From the NCBI RefSeq assembly GCF_001544875.2, contig NZ_FCOA02000022.1, positions 62,001 through 126,000 on the forward strand: 64,000 nt of DNA, read 5' to 3'. The translations under genes and the position numbers were made by a program. Below, piece after piece: positions 8,866-17,508 of this stretch (positions are counted from its first letter, which is position 1; every line of letters starts with the position of its first letter). The notes under the pieces were generated by a model. The model was not told the DNA's origin. It saw only the letters and a list, made by a program, of their open reading frames with translations, and ran no database searches. The DNA is from Caballeronia hypogeia. Its GTDB lineage: Bacteria > Pseudomonadota > Gammaproteobacteria > Burkholderiales > Burkholderiaceae.

Positions 8866-10170
8866 TTACAACGGAAACACGCCGAGCACGACGCACGCGA
8901 TCGTCATGACGATCGAGGCGCCGAACAGCAGCGGAAACGTGAACTTCTGATGATCCGCGAGATCGATGCCGCACAGTCCGACAACGAGAAACGTCGCGGG
9001 CGTGAGCGGGCTGACCGGAAAGCCGGTCGTCATCTGGCCGAGCAGCGCGGCCTGCCCGACATGCACCGCCGGCACACCGAGCTGCGAAGCCACTTCGGCG
9101 ATCACCGGCAACACGCCGAAATAGAACGAATCGGGATCGAAGAGCATGGAAAGCGGCATCGACAGCAGGCCGAGTGCGACGGGAATGTGCCCGGCCATCG
9201 CCGGCGGCACGAAGCCGACCGCCGCCTGCGCCATCGCTTTCAGCATGCCGCTGCCCTGCATGATGCCGGTGAACACGCCCGCCGCCAGCAGAATGCCCGC
9301 CATCATCAGCGCGGCGCGCGCGTGGGCGTCGATGCGCTTTCTCTGCGTGTCGACGTTCGGGTAATTCACCATCAGCGCGATGCACAGGCCGACCATGAAC
9401 ATGATCGCGGGCGGAATTTTCTCGCCCATCACGACCATCGTGCCGAGCACGACGATCGTCAAAACAATGTTGAACCAGAAGTTCTTCGGCCGGCGCAGCG
9501 CGGCTTCCTCGGGCGTGAGCTTGCGCTCGGGCATCGGCGCCGCGCCGTTCGCGCTCGAATAGCCGAGGCGTATCTCTTCACGTCGGCCGAGCCACCACGC
9601 CATGCCGAACACGAACGCGAGGCCGATCGCCTGCACGGGAATCAGCGGATTGAACAGCGCGGAAATCGGCAGATGCAGCGAGGCGGAGGCGCGGATCATC
9701 GGCCCCGTCCACGGCAGGAAGTTGATGCCCGCCGCCATCGACACGGCCGCCGCGAGCACGCGCTTATCCATGTTCAGGCGCTCGTAGAGCGGCAGCATCG
9801 CGGGAATCGTGACGAGAAAGCAGACCGCGCCGGAGCCGTCGAGATGGATCAGCAGCGCGAGCAACGTCGTGCCCATCACGATGCGCGTCGGCTTCGTGCC
9901 GACCGCGCGCAGAATGCGGTCGATGATCGGATCGAGCGTGCCCGCGTCCGTGATCGTGCCGAAGTAGAGAATCGCGAACACGAACATGCCGACAACGGGC
10001 GCGAGACTCTTCAGCCCGTCGATGACGAACTTGCTCGTGTGCAGGCCGAAGCCGCCGATCAGCGACGCCGCGATCGGCACGATGATGAGCGCAACCAGCG
10101 GCGACATGCGCTTGGAAAGAATCGCCCCGAGCAGGACGACGATAGTGGCCAGGCCGAGCAACGGCAGCAT
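8866..10170 (-). CDS. CitMHS-family citrate/proton symporter
   Basis: An inner-membrane transporter of 434 residues with about a dozen hydrophobic segments, starting MLPLLGLATIVVLLGAIL. It matches the citrate-Mg2+:H+/citrate-Ca2+:H+ symporter family in length and in motifs such as PWTGPMIRASASLHLP, DPDSFYFGVLPV and TGFPVSPLTPATFL. The ATG at 10170 is chosen because GGAGAC lies at the right distance upstream and the hydrophobic family start follows at once; the frame is open further upstream but that part is Arg/Ser-rich and not membrane-like. It leads the operon with the AtuA pair and is divergent from a LysR regulator, so it probably imports the substrate of that pathway. Citrate itself is not proven. 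Confidence 0.88.
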   Translation of the reverse strand: MLPLLGLATIVVLLGAILSKRMSPLVALIIVPIAASLIGGFGLHTSKFVIDGLKSLAPVVGMFVFAILYFGTITDAGTLDPIIDRILRAVGTKPTRIVMGTTLLALLIHLDGSGAVCFLVTIPAMLPLYERLNMDKRVLAAAVSMAAGINFLPWTGPMIRASASLHLPISALFNPLIPVQAIGLAFVFGMAWWLGRREEIRLGYSSANGAAPMPERKLTPEEAALRRPKNFWFNIVLTIVVLGTMVVMGEKIPPAIMFMVGLCIALMVNYPNVDTQRKRIDAHARAALMMAGILLAAGVFTGIMQGSGMLKAMAQAAVGFVPPAMAGHIPVALGLLSMPLSMLFDPDSFYFGVLPVIAEVASQLGVPAVHVGQAALLGQMTTGFPVSPLTPATFLVVGLCGIDLADHQKFTFPLLFGASIVMTIACVVLGVFPL

Positions 10171-10270
10171 GAACTTGTCTCCGAATCTTGTTTTTTGATG
10201 TAGCCCAGAGTAAGTTCGAAGCGGCAATAACACAATTGAAATGATTTGATCGCAGCTATCACGAACTATA
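10171..10270. promoter_or_regulatory. divergent promoter region, CitMHS operon / LysR gene
   Basis: 100 bases separating two divergent starts, locally A+T-rich around 10225-10270 (CAATAACACAATTGAAATGA). LysR regulators normally bind and control such shared intergenic regions, so this is the expected operator site. No single repeat is clear enough to define a LysR box. Confidence 0.45.
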
Positions 10271-11167
10271 ATGGATCTGAATCTACGCGATATCCGGGCG
10301 CTGGTCGCCGTGGCCGAGGCGGGCAGTTTCACGCGCGCGGCGGAGCGGCTGCATCTGTCGCAGCCGGCCTTGACCGTGCAGATACGCAGGCTGGAGGAAG
10401 CGGTCGGCGCGCGCCTGTTCGATCGCAACAGCCGCAATGTCGCGCTCACCCCCACGGGACGCGAGTTGCTGCCGCTGCTGCGCAAATCGTTGCGCGACAT
10501 GGAAACCGTGCTGCGCGACGCGCGCGCGCTGGGTGTCGGCGAAAGCGGCACGATCCGCATCGCCTGTTTGCCGACGTTCGCGGCCAGCGTGTTGCCTGAG
10601 CTCATCATCGGCATGAAGCGCGAGGTGCCGCGCGTCGTCTTTCAGATTCGCGATGTGGTGGCGAGCACCGTGAATGCGCTCGTGCGCAACGAGGAAGCGG
10701 ATGTAGGTTTGACAGGCGGCGAAGTGCTCGACCCGATGCTCGAGGTGCTGCACGCGGGCGTGGATCGGCTCGTCGCGGTGTGCCCGCGCGAACACGCGCT
10801 GGCGAAGAAGCGGCGCGTAAGCCTGGACGATCTCGCGCGCCTGCCGCTCGTGCTTACCGCGCCGGGCACGAGCGTACGCGCGGTCGTCGATGCAGCCTTG
10901 AGCGAAACGCGCGAAGCGCTGGATATTTCGTGCGAACCGACTTACATGATGACCGCCGTGGCCATGGTGCGCGGCGGCCTTGGCGTGACCATCCTGCCCG
11001 AAACCGCGCGCGAGGTGCGCGCGGAGCCGGGACTCGTCGCGAAACCGATCGGCCACGCGGCGTTCGCGCGGCCGATCGCGATCGTGAAGAAGCGCGGGCG
11101 GACCTTGCCCGCGGTGACCGAACGCTTCGTCGAAAGCATGCGGCAGGCACTGGGCGCGACCCGCTGA
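10271..11167 (+). CDS. LysR-family transcriptional regulator
   Basis: A 298-residue LysR-type regulator. Residues 1-60 are the winged helix-turn-helix (MDLNLRDIRALVAVAEAGSF, then LSQPALTVQIRRLEEAVGARLFDR); the rest is the periplasmic-binding-protein-like effector domain beginning near GTIRIACLPTFAASVLPEL. It is divergent from the CitMHS-AtuA operon with 100 bases between the starts, the classic arrangement for a LysR activator of the adjacent catabolic operon and repressor of itself. The effector is presumably the transported acid or a breakdown product. The downstream alcohol dehydrogenase is on the other strand and converges. Confidence 0.93.
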   Translation: MDLNLRDIRALVAVAEAGSFTRAAERLHLSQPALTVQIRRLEEAVGARLFDRNSRNVALTPTGRELLPLLRKSLRDMETVLRDARALGVGESGTIRIACLPTFAASVLPELIIGMKREVPRVVFQIRDVVASTVNALVRNEEADVGLTGGEVLDPMLEVLHAGVDRLVAVCPREHALAKKRRVSLDDLARLPLVLTAPGTSVRAVVDAALSETREALDISCEPTYMMTAVAMVRGGLGVTILPETAREVRAEPGLVAKPIGHAAFARPIAIVKKRGRTLPAVTERFVESMRQALGATR

Positions 11168-11176
11168 ACGCGCGAC

Positions 11177-12235
11177 TTACTTCGACAGCGTCGCCATATC
11201 GATCACGAAACGATACTTCACGTCGCTCTTGAGCATGCGCTCGTAGGCCGTGTTGATCTCGTCCATGCGGATCATTTCGATATCGGACGTAATGCCGTGC
11301 TTGCCGCAGAAGTCGAGCATTTCCTGCGTCTCCGCAATGCCGCCGATCAGCGATCCGGCGAGAGAGCGCCGCTTGAAGATCATGTTCATGACCGAAGGCG
11401 ACGGATGCGGATGCTCCGGCGCGCCGACGAGCGTCATCGTGCCGTCGCGCTTGAGCAGCGCCATGAACTGGTCGAGATCGTGCGACGCCGCCACCGTGTT
11501 CAGGATGAAGTCGAAACTGTTGGCGTGCGCCGCCATCTGAGCCGGGTCCTTCGAGATCACGACCTCATGCGCGCCGAGACGCTTCGCATCCTCGATCTTG
11601 CCGGGCGAAGTCGTGAACAGCACGACATGCGCGCCCATCGCGGCGGCGAGCTTCACGCCCATGTGGCCAAGCCCGCCAAGTCCCACGACGCCGACCTTGT
11701 CGCCCTTCTTCACGTTCCAGTGACGTAGCGGCGAATACGTCGTGATGCCCGCGCACAACAGCGGTGCGACGGCGGCCGGATCGAGGTTCTCGGGCACGCT
11801 CAGCACGAAGGCTTCATCGACGACGATCGAACTCGAATAGCCGCCCGCCGTGAAACCTCCCGACTTTTTGTCCGGCGAGTTGTAAGTCTGGATGAAACTG
11901 TCGGGGCCGTCGCAGAACTGTTCGAGTCCTTCCTTGCAGGCATCGCAGACGCGGCACGAATCGACCATGCAGCCCACGCCCGCGAGCTGCCCGGCCTTGA
12001 ACTTCGTCACGTCCGAGCCGACTTCCGCCACCCGCCCGACGATCTCGTGGCCCGGCACCACCGGATAGTTCGTGCCGCCCCATTCGTTCTTCGCCATGTG
12101 CAGGTCGGAGTGGCACACGCCACAAAAAAGAATGTCGATGCGCACATCGTTCGGGCCGACAGCGCGGCGCTGGATTTCATGCGGGCCGAGCGGCTTGTCG
12201 GCGGCGGATGCTGCATAGGAATACGCGTTCAGCAT
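11177..12235 (-). CDS. zinc-dependent NAD(P) alcohol dehydrogenase (YahK/cinnamyl type)
   Basis: A 352-residue medium-chain dehydrogenase. Catalytic zinc ligands are visible at Cys38 (FCGVCHSD) and His63 (PGHEIVG); the structural zinc site is the four-cysteine set at 94, 97, 100 and 108 (DSCRVCDACKEGLEQFC). The nucleotide-binding glycine motif is GVVGLGGLGHMGVKLA. Sequence style is that of the broad-specificity YahK/YjgB aldehyde reductases rather than class III enzymes. The ATG at 12235 follows AAGAGGGAAGC and starts the conserved MLNAYSYAA; the frame is open further upstream but that part lacks family character. It converges on the LysR gene with 9 bases between stops. Physiological substrate unknown. 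Confidence 0.93.
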   Translation of the reverse strand: MLNAYSYAASAADKPLGPHEIQRRAVGPNDVRIDILFCGVCHSDLHMAKNEWGGTNYPVVPGHEIVGRVAEVGSDVTKFKAGQLAGVGCMVDSCRVCDACKEGLEQFCDGPDSFIQTYNSPDKKSGGFTAGGYSSSIVVDEAFVLSVPENLDPAAVAPLLCAGITTYSPLRHWNVKKGDKVGVVGLGGLGHMGVKLAAAMGAHVVLFTTSPGKIEDAKRLGAHEVVISKDPAQMAAHANSFDFILNTVAASHDLDQFMALLKRDGTMTLVGAPEHPHPSPSVMNMIFKRRSLAGSLIGGIAETQEMLDFCGKHGITSDIEMIRMDEINTAYERMLKSDVKYRFVIDMATLSK

Positions 12236-12660
12236 GGTTGCTTCCCTCTTGAATTCGAATCGTGTGAACAGGTCCGGCGCTTGCTCCTGATGGCGGATGC
12301 GCGGCCGGTGAGACATGCGTGATGTTCGGGTTTGTGTGCGCAAGCGAACGGTCGCCATCATGCTTCGCACACGTTGCGGATGACTTGCCGATATTGCCGG
12401 TATTTCGGCGGCAAGTCGCAACGTCAGTACTGTATGCCTATCACTCGATCCCTGCCGAAATCACAGCGCGCGTCGGGCGTCGCTGGAGAATCCGGCAATC
12501 GCGCGTCCTCCGGTCGTCGCCCTGCTTAAGCGGGACTATCCGGCAGGCGGCGCGCGCCATAAGGTTGTCATATGCGCGGAGAGACGATGAGGCTTGTCGC
12601 GCGGCGTCGGACCCGTTCGCAAGCCCGGTGTCCGGCGCATATTTTTGAGAGAGCGAGACC
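12236..12660. promoter_or_regulatory. 425-base divergent intergenic region
   Basis: No gene is supported here; the open frames inside have poor codon usage. It separates the divergent alcohol dehydrogenase and the small gene at 12661. The notable element is a 9-base inverted repeat, GACTTGCCG at 12382-12390 and CGGCAAGTC at 12409-12417, with a CCGG-containing centre. It lies about 150 bases upstream of the dehydrogenase start and may be an operator or a transcript hairpin. Confidence 0.4.
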
Positions 12661-12939
12661 ATGAAGGCGAAGGCAATCACGGCGAACATCGACATGCCGG
12701 GCGGCGCGGTCAGCGCCGAGTTTCATATCGACACGGGGCGTCTTCGGATCTTCGAGCGCGGCATGCTGCGCGTCGAACTGTTTCCGCCGCACTCGTGGTT
12801 CACGGTGGCGTCGGTGGCCGGCAACAGTCGCTGGGGCACGCGGCCGCGCGAGAAGGATATTCGGCTCGTCGTCGAGAGTTTCATCATGCAGCGCTTTGGC
12901 ATGACGGCGCTTCGGAGCGAAACGTCCTGCGCTCAGTAA
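12661..12939 (+). CDS. hypothetical protein, 92 aa
   Basis: Not recognised. A GAGAGAGCGAGACC ribosome site precedes the ATG and codon usage is strongly biased to G/C at third positions like the flanking genes, which supports a real gene. The protein has no membrane segment or signal peptide; it contains aromatic-rich patches (LFPPHSWFTVASVAGNSRWG) and ends with a lone pair of features, RFGMTALRS and a Cys. It stands alone, converging on the HNH gene with 16 bases between stops. Confidence 0.6.
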   Translation: MKAKAITANIDMPGGAVSAEFHIDTGRLRIFERGMLRVELFPPHSWFTVASVAGNSRWGTRPREKDIRLVVESFIMQRFGMTALRSETSCAQ

Positions 12940-12955
12940 TGCGCGCGTTCAGCGC

Positions 12956-13273
12956 TCAGCGTGCTCGCGCGCGTCGCGTGCGCTGGTAGAAACCGTCCGG
13001 CTTGGTCCTGACCCAATCGACGAAGCTGCGCACGGCCTCGTGCGCGAGCAACTCCTCGACGGTCGAATAATGCTGGGCCAGCTCCTTCTCGGAGAACAGC
13101 GCATGCAATTGCCGATGGCAGATGCGATGCAGCACCGCCGTCTGCTTTCCGCCCTGCGACTTCGGCACCAGATGATGCAGATCGCGTTCCACCAGCGGCA
13201 CCGCGCGCCCGCACAACGCGCAAATTTCTTCTTGCGGCGGGTGATACCACGGTTCTGGTGCGCGCTTCGCCAT
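12956..13273 (-). CDS. HNH endonuclease-family protein
   Basis: A 105-residue protein with an HNH-type zinc fold: CxxC at residues 18-21 (CALC), the core ERDLHHLVPKSQGGKQT with the paired histidines at 33-34, and HRICHRQLHALF supplying the last His/Cys. This matches small stand-alone HNH proteins of Burkholderiales. The ATG at 13273 is preferred because GGGAAAT precedes it and the conserved part begins just after; the frame continues upstream without a good start. No partner methylase, integrase or toxin gene is adjacent, so there is no sign of a restriction or mobile system. Nuclease activity is inferred from the family only. Confidence 0.8.
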   Translation of the reverse strand: MAKRAPEPWYHPPQEEICALCGRAVPLVERDLHHLVPKSQGGKQTAVLHRICHRQLHALFSEKELAQHYSTVEELLAHEAVRSFVDWVRTKPDGFYQRTRRARAR

Positions 13274-13418
13274 TGCAATTTCCCGACGGGTCTGGTCGAG
13301 TGTACGTCGCGTCTTGCAAAGACGCTTCACACCGTTTAATTTTCCGCGCGGGCGTGGCAACATGAAGACGCCGTTCACCGTTCACGCTGTCCAATAGCGG
13401 TTCAATTGCGGAGAAGCC

Positions 13419-13721
13419 ATGGAAGTGACCATCAGCGAGTTGACGGGCATGCTCACGGAACTGGAACGGGAAGATCCCGTCGACTACGGCGATCTTCCAT
13501 TCGGCGAGCCCGAATTGCGCAGGCTCGTGATCACCGCGCTCGTCGACAAGCACCGGAAGCTTCAGGCAAGCGGCCTCAATCCTGGCGACGTCAACCTGAC
13601 CTACATGCTCACGACCGCATTGCTGGTTCTGGAAAATCTCGTGCTGCATGCGCGACTGCTGTTGCTGCAGGGACAGCGTATCGATGTTCAGGCGTTGTTG
13701 AAGAAATACGGTGGCGCTTGA
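13419..13721 (+). CDS. hypothetical protein, 100 aa
   Basis: Not recognised. A strong GGAGAAG site six bases before the ATG and good codon usage support translation. The product is acidic at its N-terminus (ELEREDPVDYGDLPFGEPEL), then helical with a hydrophobic Leu-rich stretch (MLTTALLVLENLVLHARLLL) that could be a buried helix rather than a membrane span. It lies between the divergent HNH gene and the next minus-strand gene without an obvious operon partner. Confidence 0.62.
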   Translation: MEVTISELTGMLTELEREDPVDYGDLPFGEPELRRLVITALVDKHRKLQASGLNPGDVNLTYMLTTALLVLENLVLHARLLLLQGQRIDVQALLKKYGGA

Positions 13722-13760
13722 TTTGATATCCGAATGGATATCTGAAGCTATCGGCCAGCA

Positions 13761-14183
13761 TTAGCGCGCCGGCGGACGATAACCCGGTATCTGGTGCAGC
13801 GCATGCTCGCACGCAGCGGAGAGCGCGGCCAGCCGCTCCACGCTTTCGCGCATCTCCGCTTGCGTGCGCGCGATCGTCTCGCGTAACGCGTCGAGCCGCG
13901 GCGTGATGACGTTGACGATCGTCTCACCCTCTTCCTTGCTCGCGAGCAAGGCTTCGGCGTCCTCGCGCACTTCGCGCAATTCCATGATGGATACCTTGTT
14001 CTGCGCCAGCAGCCGCGCATAGGTTTCAGCGAGTTGACCGATGCCCATCGCGCGCAGGCGCTGGACGAATTCGCGCATGGACTTCACTGCGAGCTCGCCT
14101 GCGTCGTAAGCCATGAACTGGGCGTCGGCGACGGAAAGAGACATGCGCCCTTCGGGCGTCGAGAATTCGAGTCTGGTCGGCAT
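13761..14183 (-). CDS. hypothetical coiled-coil protein, 140 aa
   Basis: Not recognised. The predicted product starts MPTRLEFSTPEGRMSLSVAD, a short beta-like region, then becomes almost wholly helical with heptad-like spacing from about residue 35 (ELAVKSMREFVQRLRAMG, then RLDALRETIARTQAEMRESV) before a Pro-rich end. The start at 14183 is a choice between this ATG and one 20 codons upstream; neither has a strong ribosome site. It is divergent from napE across 329 bases and shows no nitrate-related feature. A structural or regulatory small protein is possible. Confidence 0.55.
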   Translation of the reverse strand: MPTRLEFSTPEGRMSLSVADAQFMAYDAGELAVKSMREFVQRLRAMGIGQLAETYARLLAQNKVSIMELREVREDAEALLASKEEGETIVNVITPRLDALRETIARTQAEMRESVERLAALSAACEHALHQIPGYRPPAR

Positions 14184-14512
14184 GATGCATTTGCGTGGTT
14201 TTGAAGTTGCCCGAATTTTATGCAGCCGAGTCAAATGCGCCATTCAGAGTCGGGCGAAAACCGAACGGCATCTTGAAATACAACGTTGCGGTCGCCGCAT
14301 TCACAAAGCGGCCATGAGTTTTAGAAGAAGAAACAATCCGCGCATTGCGTCCTGTCGGCATGTCTTCAGGGCGCACATTTAATCAACCGTTGCACAACCC
14401 GCGCCACGCGCAAAGCGAATTTCGACTTGAAAACACGCATTCCATATGCCAACAATGGAATCGTCTTTCGTGCAGGCCATCCCACATTGCCAAGCGAGAT
14501 CTGACGCGCCCC
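14184..14512. promoter_or_regulatory. 329-base region upstream of napE
   Basis: No gene seen. This should hold the nap-ccm promoter. A 7-base inverted repeat ATTCCAT (14439-14445) / ATGGAAT (14455-14461) lies 52 bases before the napE ATG, overlapping a weak promoter-like pair, TTGAAA at 14427-14432 and AACAAT at 14451-14456 (18-base spacing, poor -10). I found no FNR box with both half sites and no obvious NarL heptamer pair. Confidence 0.4.
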
Positions 14513-14671
14513 ATGGATGAGAACGACGAAATACGCAAATCCGAAGAGATGCGCAGTTTTTTGTTTCTGACCGTCGTCATGGTTCCCGTGCTTACGGTCA
14601 TGATCATTGCCGCTTACGGATTCACGATCTGGTTCTATCAAATGCTGATAGGCGGACCGCCACATCACTAA
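14513..14671 (+). CDS. napE: NapE, small membrane protein of periplasmic nitrate reductase
   Basis: A 52-residue protein with a charged N-terminus (MDENDEIRKSEEMRSF) and a single membrane helix (LFLTVVMVPVLTVMIIAAYG) followed by FTIWFYQMLIGGPP, which is the NapE/TorE pattern. It lies immediately before napD, as in Paracoccus- and Ralstonia-type napEDABC operons. The role of NapE is unknown; it is not essential for reductase activity in organisms where it was tested. The frame is open upstream of this ATG but the family start is here. It is the first gene of the nap-ccm transcript. Confidence 0.88.
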   Translation: MDENDEIRKSEEMRSFLFLTVVMVPVLTVMIIAAYGFTIWFYQMLIGGPPHH

Positions 14672-14696
14672 CGAGCGTCGCGACTATTTCAATTAA

Positions 14697-15044
14697 ATGG
14701 AGCACATGCCCGTCAACAGCAATGATCGTTACGACGATAAGACCGATGCGTCTTGCGAGTTTCACATAGCCGGTGTCGTTGTATACGCCCGTATAGAAGC
14801 AATGCAACGGGTGATCCGCGATCTCGCCGCGCTGCCGGGCGCGCAGGTTCACGGATCGAGCGCCGAAGGAAAAATCGTACTCACGCTCGAAGGCGATCGC
14901 TCGTCGCACGTTGCCGATCAATTGCACGCGGTGCAGGCCATTCCCGATGTCGTGAGCACCGCGCTCGTCTATCAGCATCACGAGCATATCGATTCGCTTG
15001 CCGAGGATATTGCGGATGAAACTGACTCGTCGCGCGTTCATTAA
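14697..15044 (+). CDS. napD: NapD, NapA maturation chaperone
   Basis: Cytoplasmic chaperone that binds the Tat signal of NapA and delays export until the molybdenum cofactor is inserted. The 115-residue product shows the ferredoxin-like family pattern: CEFHIAGVVVYARIEAMQRV (conserved IAGVVV), LAALPGAQVHGSSAEGKIVL and the closing VSTALVYQHHEH. The ATG at 14697 lacks a good ribosome site; an in-frame ATG three codons later is possible. It overlaps napA by 29 bases, typical coupling for this chaperone-substrate pair. Confidence 0.93.
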   Translation: MEHMPVNSNDRYDDKTDASCEFHIAGVVVYARIEAMQRVIRDLAALPGAQVHGSSAEGKIVLTLEGDRSSHVADQLHAVQAIPDVVSTALVYQHHEHIDSLAEDIADETDSSRVH

Positions 15045-17499
15045 GCAGACGGCCGCCGCCACCGCGGCCGCATCCGCCGGGATCACGCTGCCCGGCATGG
15101 AAGCCGTCGCCCAGAGCGACGACCTCACGTGGTCGAAAGCGCCGTGCCGATTCTGCGGCACCGGGTGCGGCGTGCTCGTCGGCGTGAAAGGCAATCAGGT
15201 CGTGGCGACGCAGGCGGACCCGCAAGCCGAAGTCAATCGCGGGCTCAACTGCGTGAAAGGCTATTTCCTCTCGAAGATCATGTACGGGCAGGATCGCCTG
15301 ACCACGCCGCTCATGCGCATGAAGAACGGCAAGTACGACAAGAACGGCGAGTTCGCGCCGGTTTCGTGGGACACGGCGTTCAACGTCATGGCCGAGCAGT
15401 TCAAGCGCGTGCTGAAGGACAAGGGGCCGACCGCGATCGGCATGTTCGGTTCGGGCCAGTGGACCGTGTGGGAAGGCTACGCCGGCGTCAAGCTGATGAA
15501 AGCGGGCTTTCGCAGCAATAACCTCGACCCGAACGCGCGGCATTGCATGGCTTCGGCGGTGACGGGTTTCATGCGCACCTTCGGCATGGACGAGCCGATG
15601 GGCTGCTACGACGATATCGAGGAAACCGACGCCTTCGTGTTGTGGGGCTCCAACATGGCGGAGATGCATCCGGTGCTCTGGACGCGCGTCACGGCGCGGC
15701 GGCTCTCGGACCCGAACGTGCGCGTCGTCACGCTCTCGACGTTCGAGCACCGCTCGTTCGATCTCGCCGACGAAACCATCGTGTTCACGCCGCAATCCGA
15801 TCTCGCGATCATGAACTACATCGCGAACTACATCATCAAGAATGGCAAGGTAAATCGCGATTTCATCGACAAACATACGAACTTCAGGAAGGGCAATACG
15901 GATATCGGCTATGGACTGCGGCCCGACCATCCGCTGCAGAAGGCTGCGAAAAACGCGAACGACGCCAACGGTTCCCAGCCGATCACCTTCGACGATTTCG
16001 CGAAATTCGTCTCGCGCTACGACGCGGCTTACGTGACAAAGCTCTCGGGCGTGCCGAAGAGCAAGCTCGACCAGCTCGCGGAAATGTATGCGGACCCGAA
16101 GACGAGAGTGGTGTCCTTCTGGACCATGGGTTTCAATCAGCACACGCGCGGCACGTGGGCCAACAACATGGTCTACAACCTGCATCTGCTGACGGGCAAG
16201 ATTTCGACGCCCGGAAATAGTCCGTTCTCGCTCACCGGCCAGCCTTCGGCGTGCGGCACGGCGCGCGAGGTCGGCACGTTCTCGCATCGGCTTCCGGCGG
16301 ACATGGTCGTGACCAACCCGAAGCATCGCGAGGAAGCGGAGCACATCTGGAAACTGCCGGAGGGCACCATTCCCGACAAACCGGGCTATCACGCCGTATT
16401 GCAGAACCGCATGCTGCACGACGGCAAGATCAACGCCTACTGGGTGATGGTCAACAACAACATGCAGGCCGCGGCGAACCTGAACAACGAAGGCTTTCCG
16501 GGATATCGCAATCCCGCGGCGTTCGTGGTCGTGTCGGATGTCTATCCTACGGTCACGGCCGTCGCCGCCGATCTGATCCTGCCGTCCGCGATGTGGGTCG
16601 AGAAGGAAGGCGCGTATGGCAACGCGGAGCGGCGCACGCAGTTCTGGCATCAGCTCGTTCAGGCGCCCGGCGACGCGCGCTCGGATCTCTGGCAGCTCGT
16701 CGAGTTCTCGAAGCGTTTCAAGGTCGAGGAAGTGTGGCCGCCCGAGCTCATCGCGAAGAAGCCGGAATACAAGGGCAAGACGCTCTACGACGTCCTGTAT
16801 CGCAACGGCCAGGTCGACAAGTTCCCGGCATCCGAAGTCGACGCGAAATACCGCAACAACGAAGCGAAGGCGTTCGGCTTCTACATTCAGAAAGGCCTGT
16901 TCGAGGAATACGCGAGCTTCGGACGCGGACACGGTCACGATCTCGCGCCGTTCGACATGTATCACAAGGCGCGCGGCATCCGCTGGCCGGTCGTGAACGG
17001 CAAGGAAACGCTCTGGCGGTACAAGGAAGGCACCGATCCCTACGTGAAAGCGGGCACCGGCTGGCAGTTCTACGGCAATCCGGATGGCCGCGCGGTGATC
17101 TACGCGCTGCCCTACGAGCCGCCCGCCGAATCGCCGGACAAGGAATATCCGTTCTGGCTCGCGACCGGGCGCGTGCTCGAACACTGGCATTCCGGCTCGA
17201 TGACGCGTCGCGTGCCCGAGTTGTATCGCGCGTTTCCGAACGCGGTCTGCTTCATGCATCCGGACGACGCAAAGGCGCTCGGCGTGCGGCGCGGCGTGGA
17301 GGTGCGCGTGATCTCGCGGCGCGGCGAAATGCGCACGCGCATCGAGACGCGCGGACGCGACAAGCCGCCGCGCGGACTCGTGTTCGTGCCGTGGTTCGAT
17401 TCGAGCCAGCTCATCAACAAGGTGACGCTCGACGCCACCGATCCGATCTCGTTCCAGACCGACTTCAAGAAGTGCGCGGTCAAGATCGTGCGGGTCTAG
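15016..17499 (+). CDS. napA: NapA, periplasmic nitrate reductase catalytic subunit
   Basis: Reduces nitrate to nitrite in the periplasm with bis-MGD molybdenum and one 4Fe-4S cluster. The 827-residue length is standard. A Tat signal is at the start (MKLTRRAFIKQ, twin Arg 5-6). The cluster ligands are Cys44, 47, 51 and 79 (APCRFCGTGCG ... GLNCVKGYF), and the molybdenum ligand is Cys177 in NARHCMAS. The ATG at 15016 is preferred over one six codons upstream because GAGG precedes it at the right distance and it begins the Tat motif. Electrons come from NapB and NapC encoded next. In betaproteobacteria NapA often serves redox balancing or aerobic denitrification. Confidence 0.97.
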   Translation: MKLTRRAFIKQTAAATAAASAGITLPGMEAVAQSDDLTWSKAPCRFCGTGCGVLVGVKGNQVVATQADPQAEVNRGLNCVKGYFLSKIMYGQDRLTTPLMRMKNGKYDKNGEFAPVSWDTAFNVMAEQFKRVLKDKGPTAIGMFGSGQWTVWEGYAGVKLMKAGFRSNNLDPNARHCMASAVTGFMRTFGMDEPMGCYDDIEETDAFVLWGSNMAEMHPVLWTRVTARRLSDPNVRVVTLSTFEHRSFDLADETIVFTPQSDLAIMNYIANYIIKNGKVNRDFIDKHTNFRKGNTDIGYGLRPDHPLQKAAKNANDANGSQPITFDDFAKFVSRYDAAYVTKLSGVPKSKLDQLAEMYADPKTRVVSFWTMGFNQHTRGTWANNMVYNLHLLTGKISTPGNSPFSLTGQPSACGTAREVGTFSHRLPADMVVTNPKHREEAEHIWKLPEGTIPDKPGYHAVLQNRMLHDGKINAYWVMVNNNMQAAANLNNEGFPGYRNPAAFVVVSDVYPTVTAVAADLILPSAMWVEKEGAYGNAERRTQFWHQLVQAPGDARSDLWQLVEFSKRFKVEEVWPPELIAKKPEYKGKTLYDVLYRNGQVDKFPASEVDAKYRNNEAKAFGFYIQKGLFEEYASFGRGHGHDLAPFDMYHKARGIRWPVVNGKETLWRYKEGTDPYVKAGTGWQFYGNPDGRAVIYALPYEPPAESPDKEYPFWLATGRVLEHWHSGSMTRRVPELYRAFPNAVCFMHPDDAKALGVRRGVEVRVISRRGEMRTRIETRGRDKPPRGLVFVPWFDSSQLINKVTLDATDPISFQTDFKKCAVKIVRV

Positions 17500-17508
17500 G
17501 AGCCCATC

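Noticed and set aside
12956..13273. HNH protein as part of a restriction, homing or phage system
   Set aside because: No methylase, integrase, terminase or intron signs next to it; small orphan HNH proteins are common.
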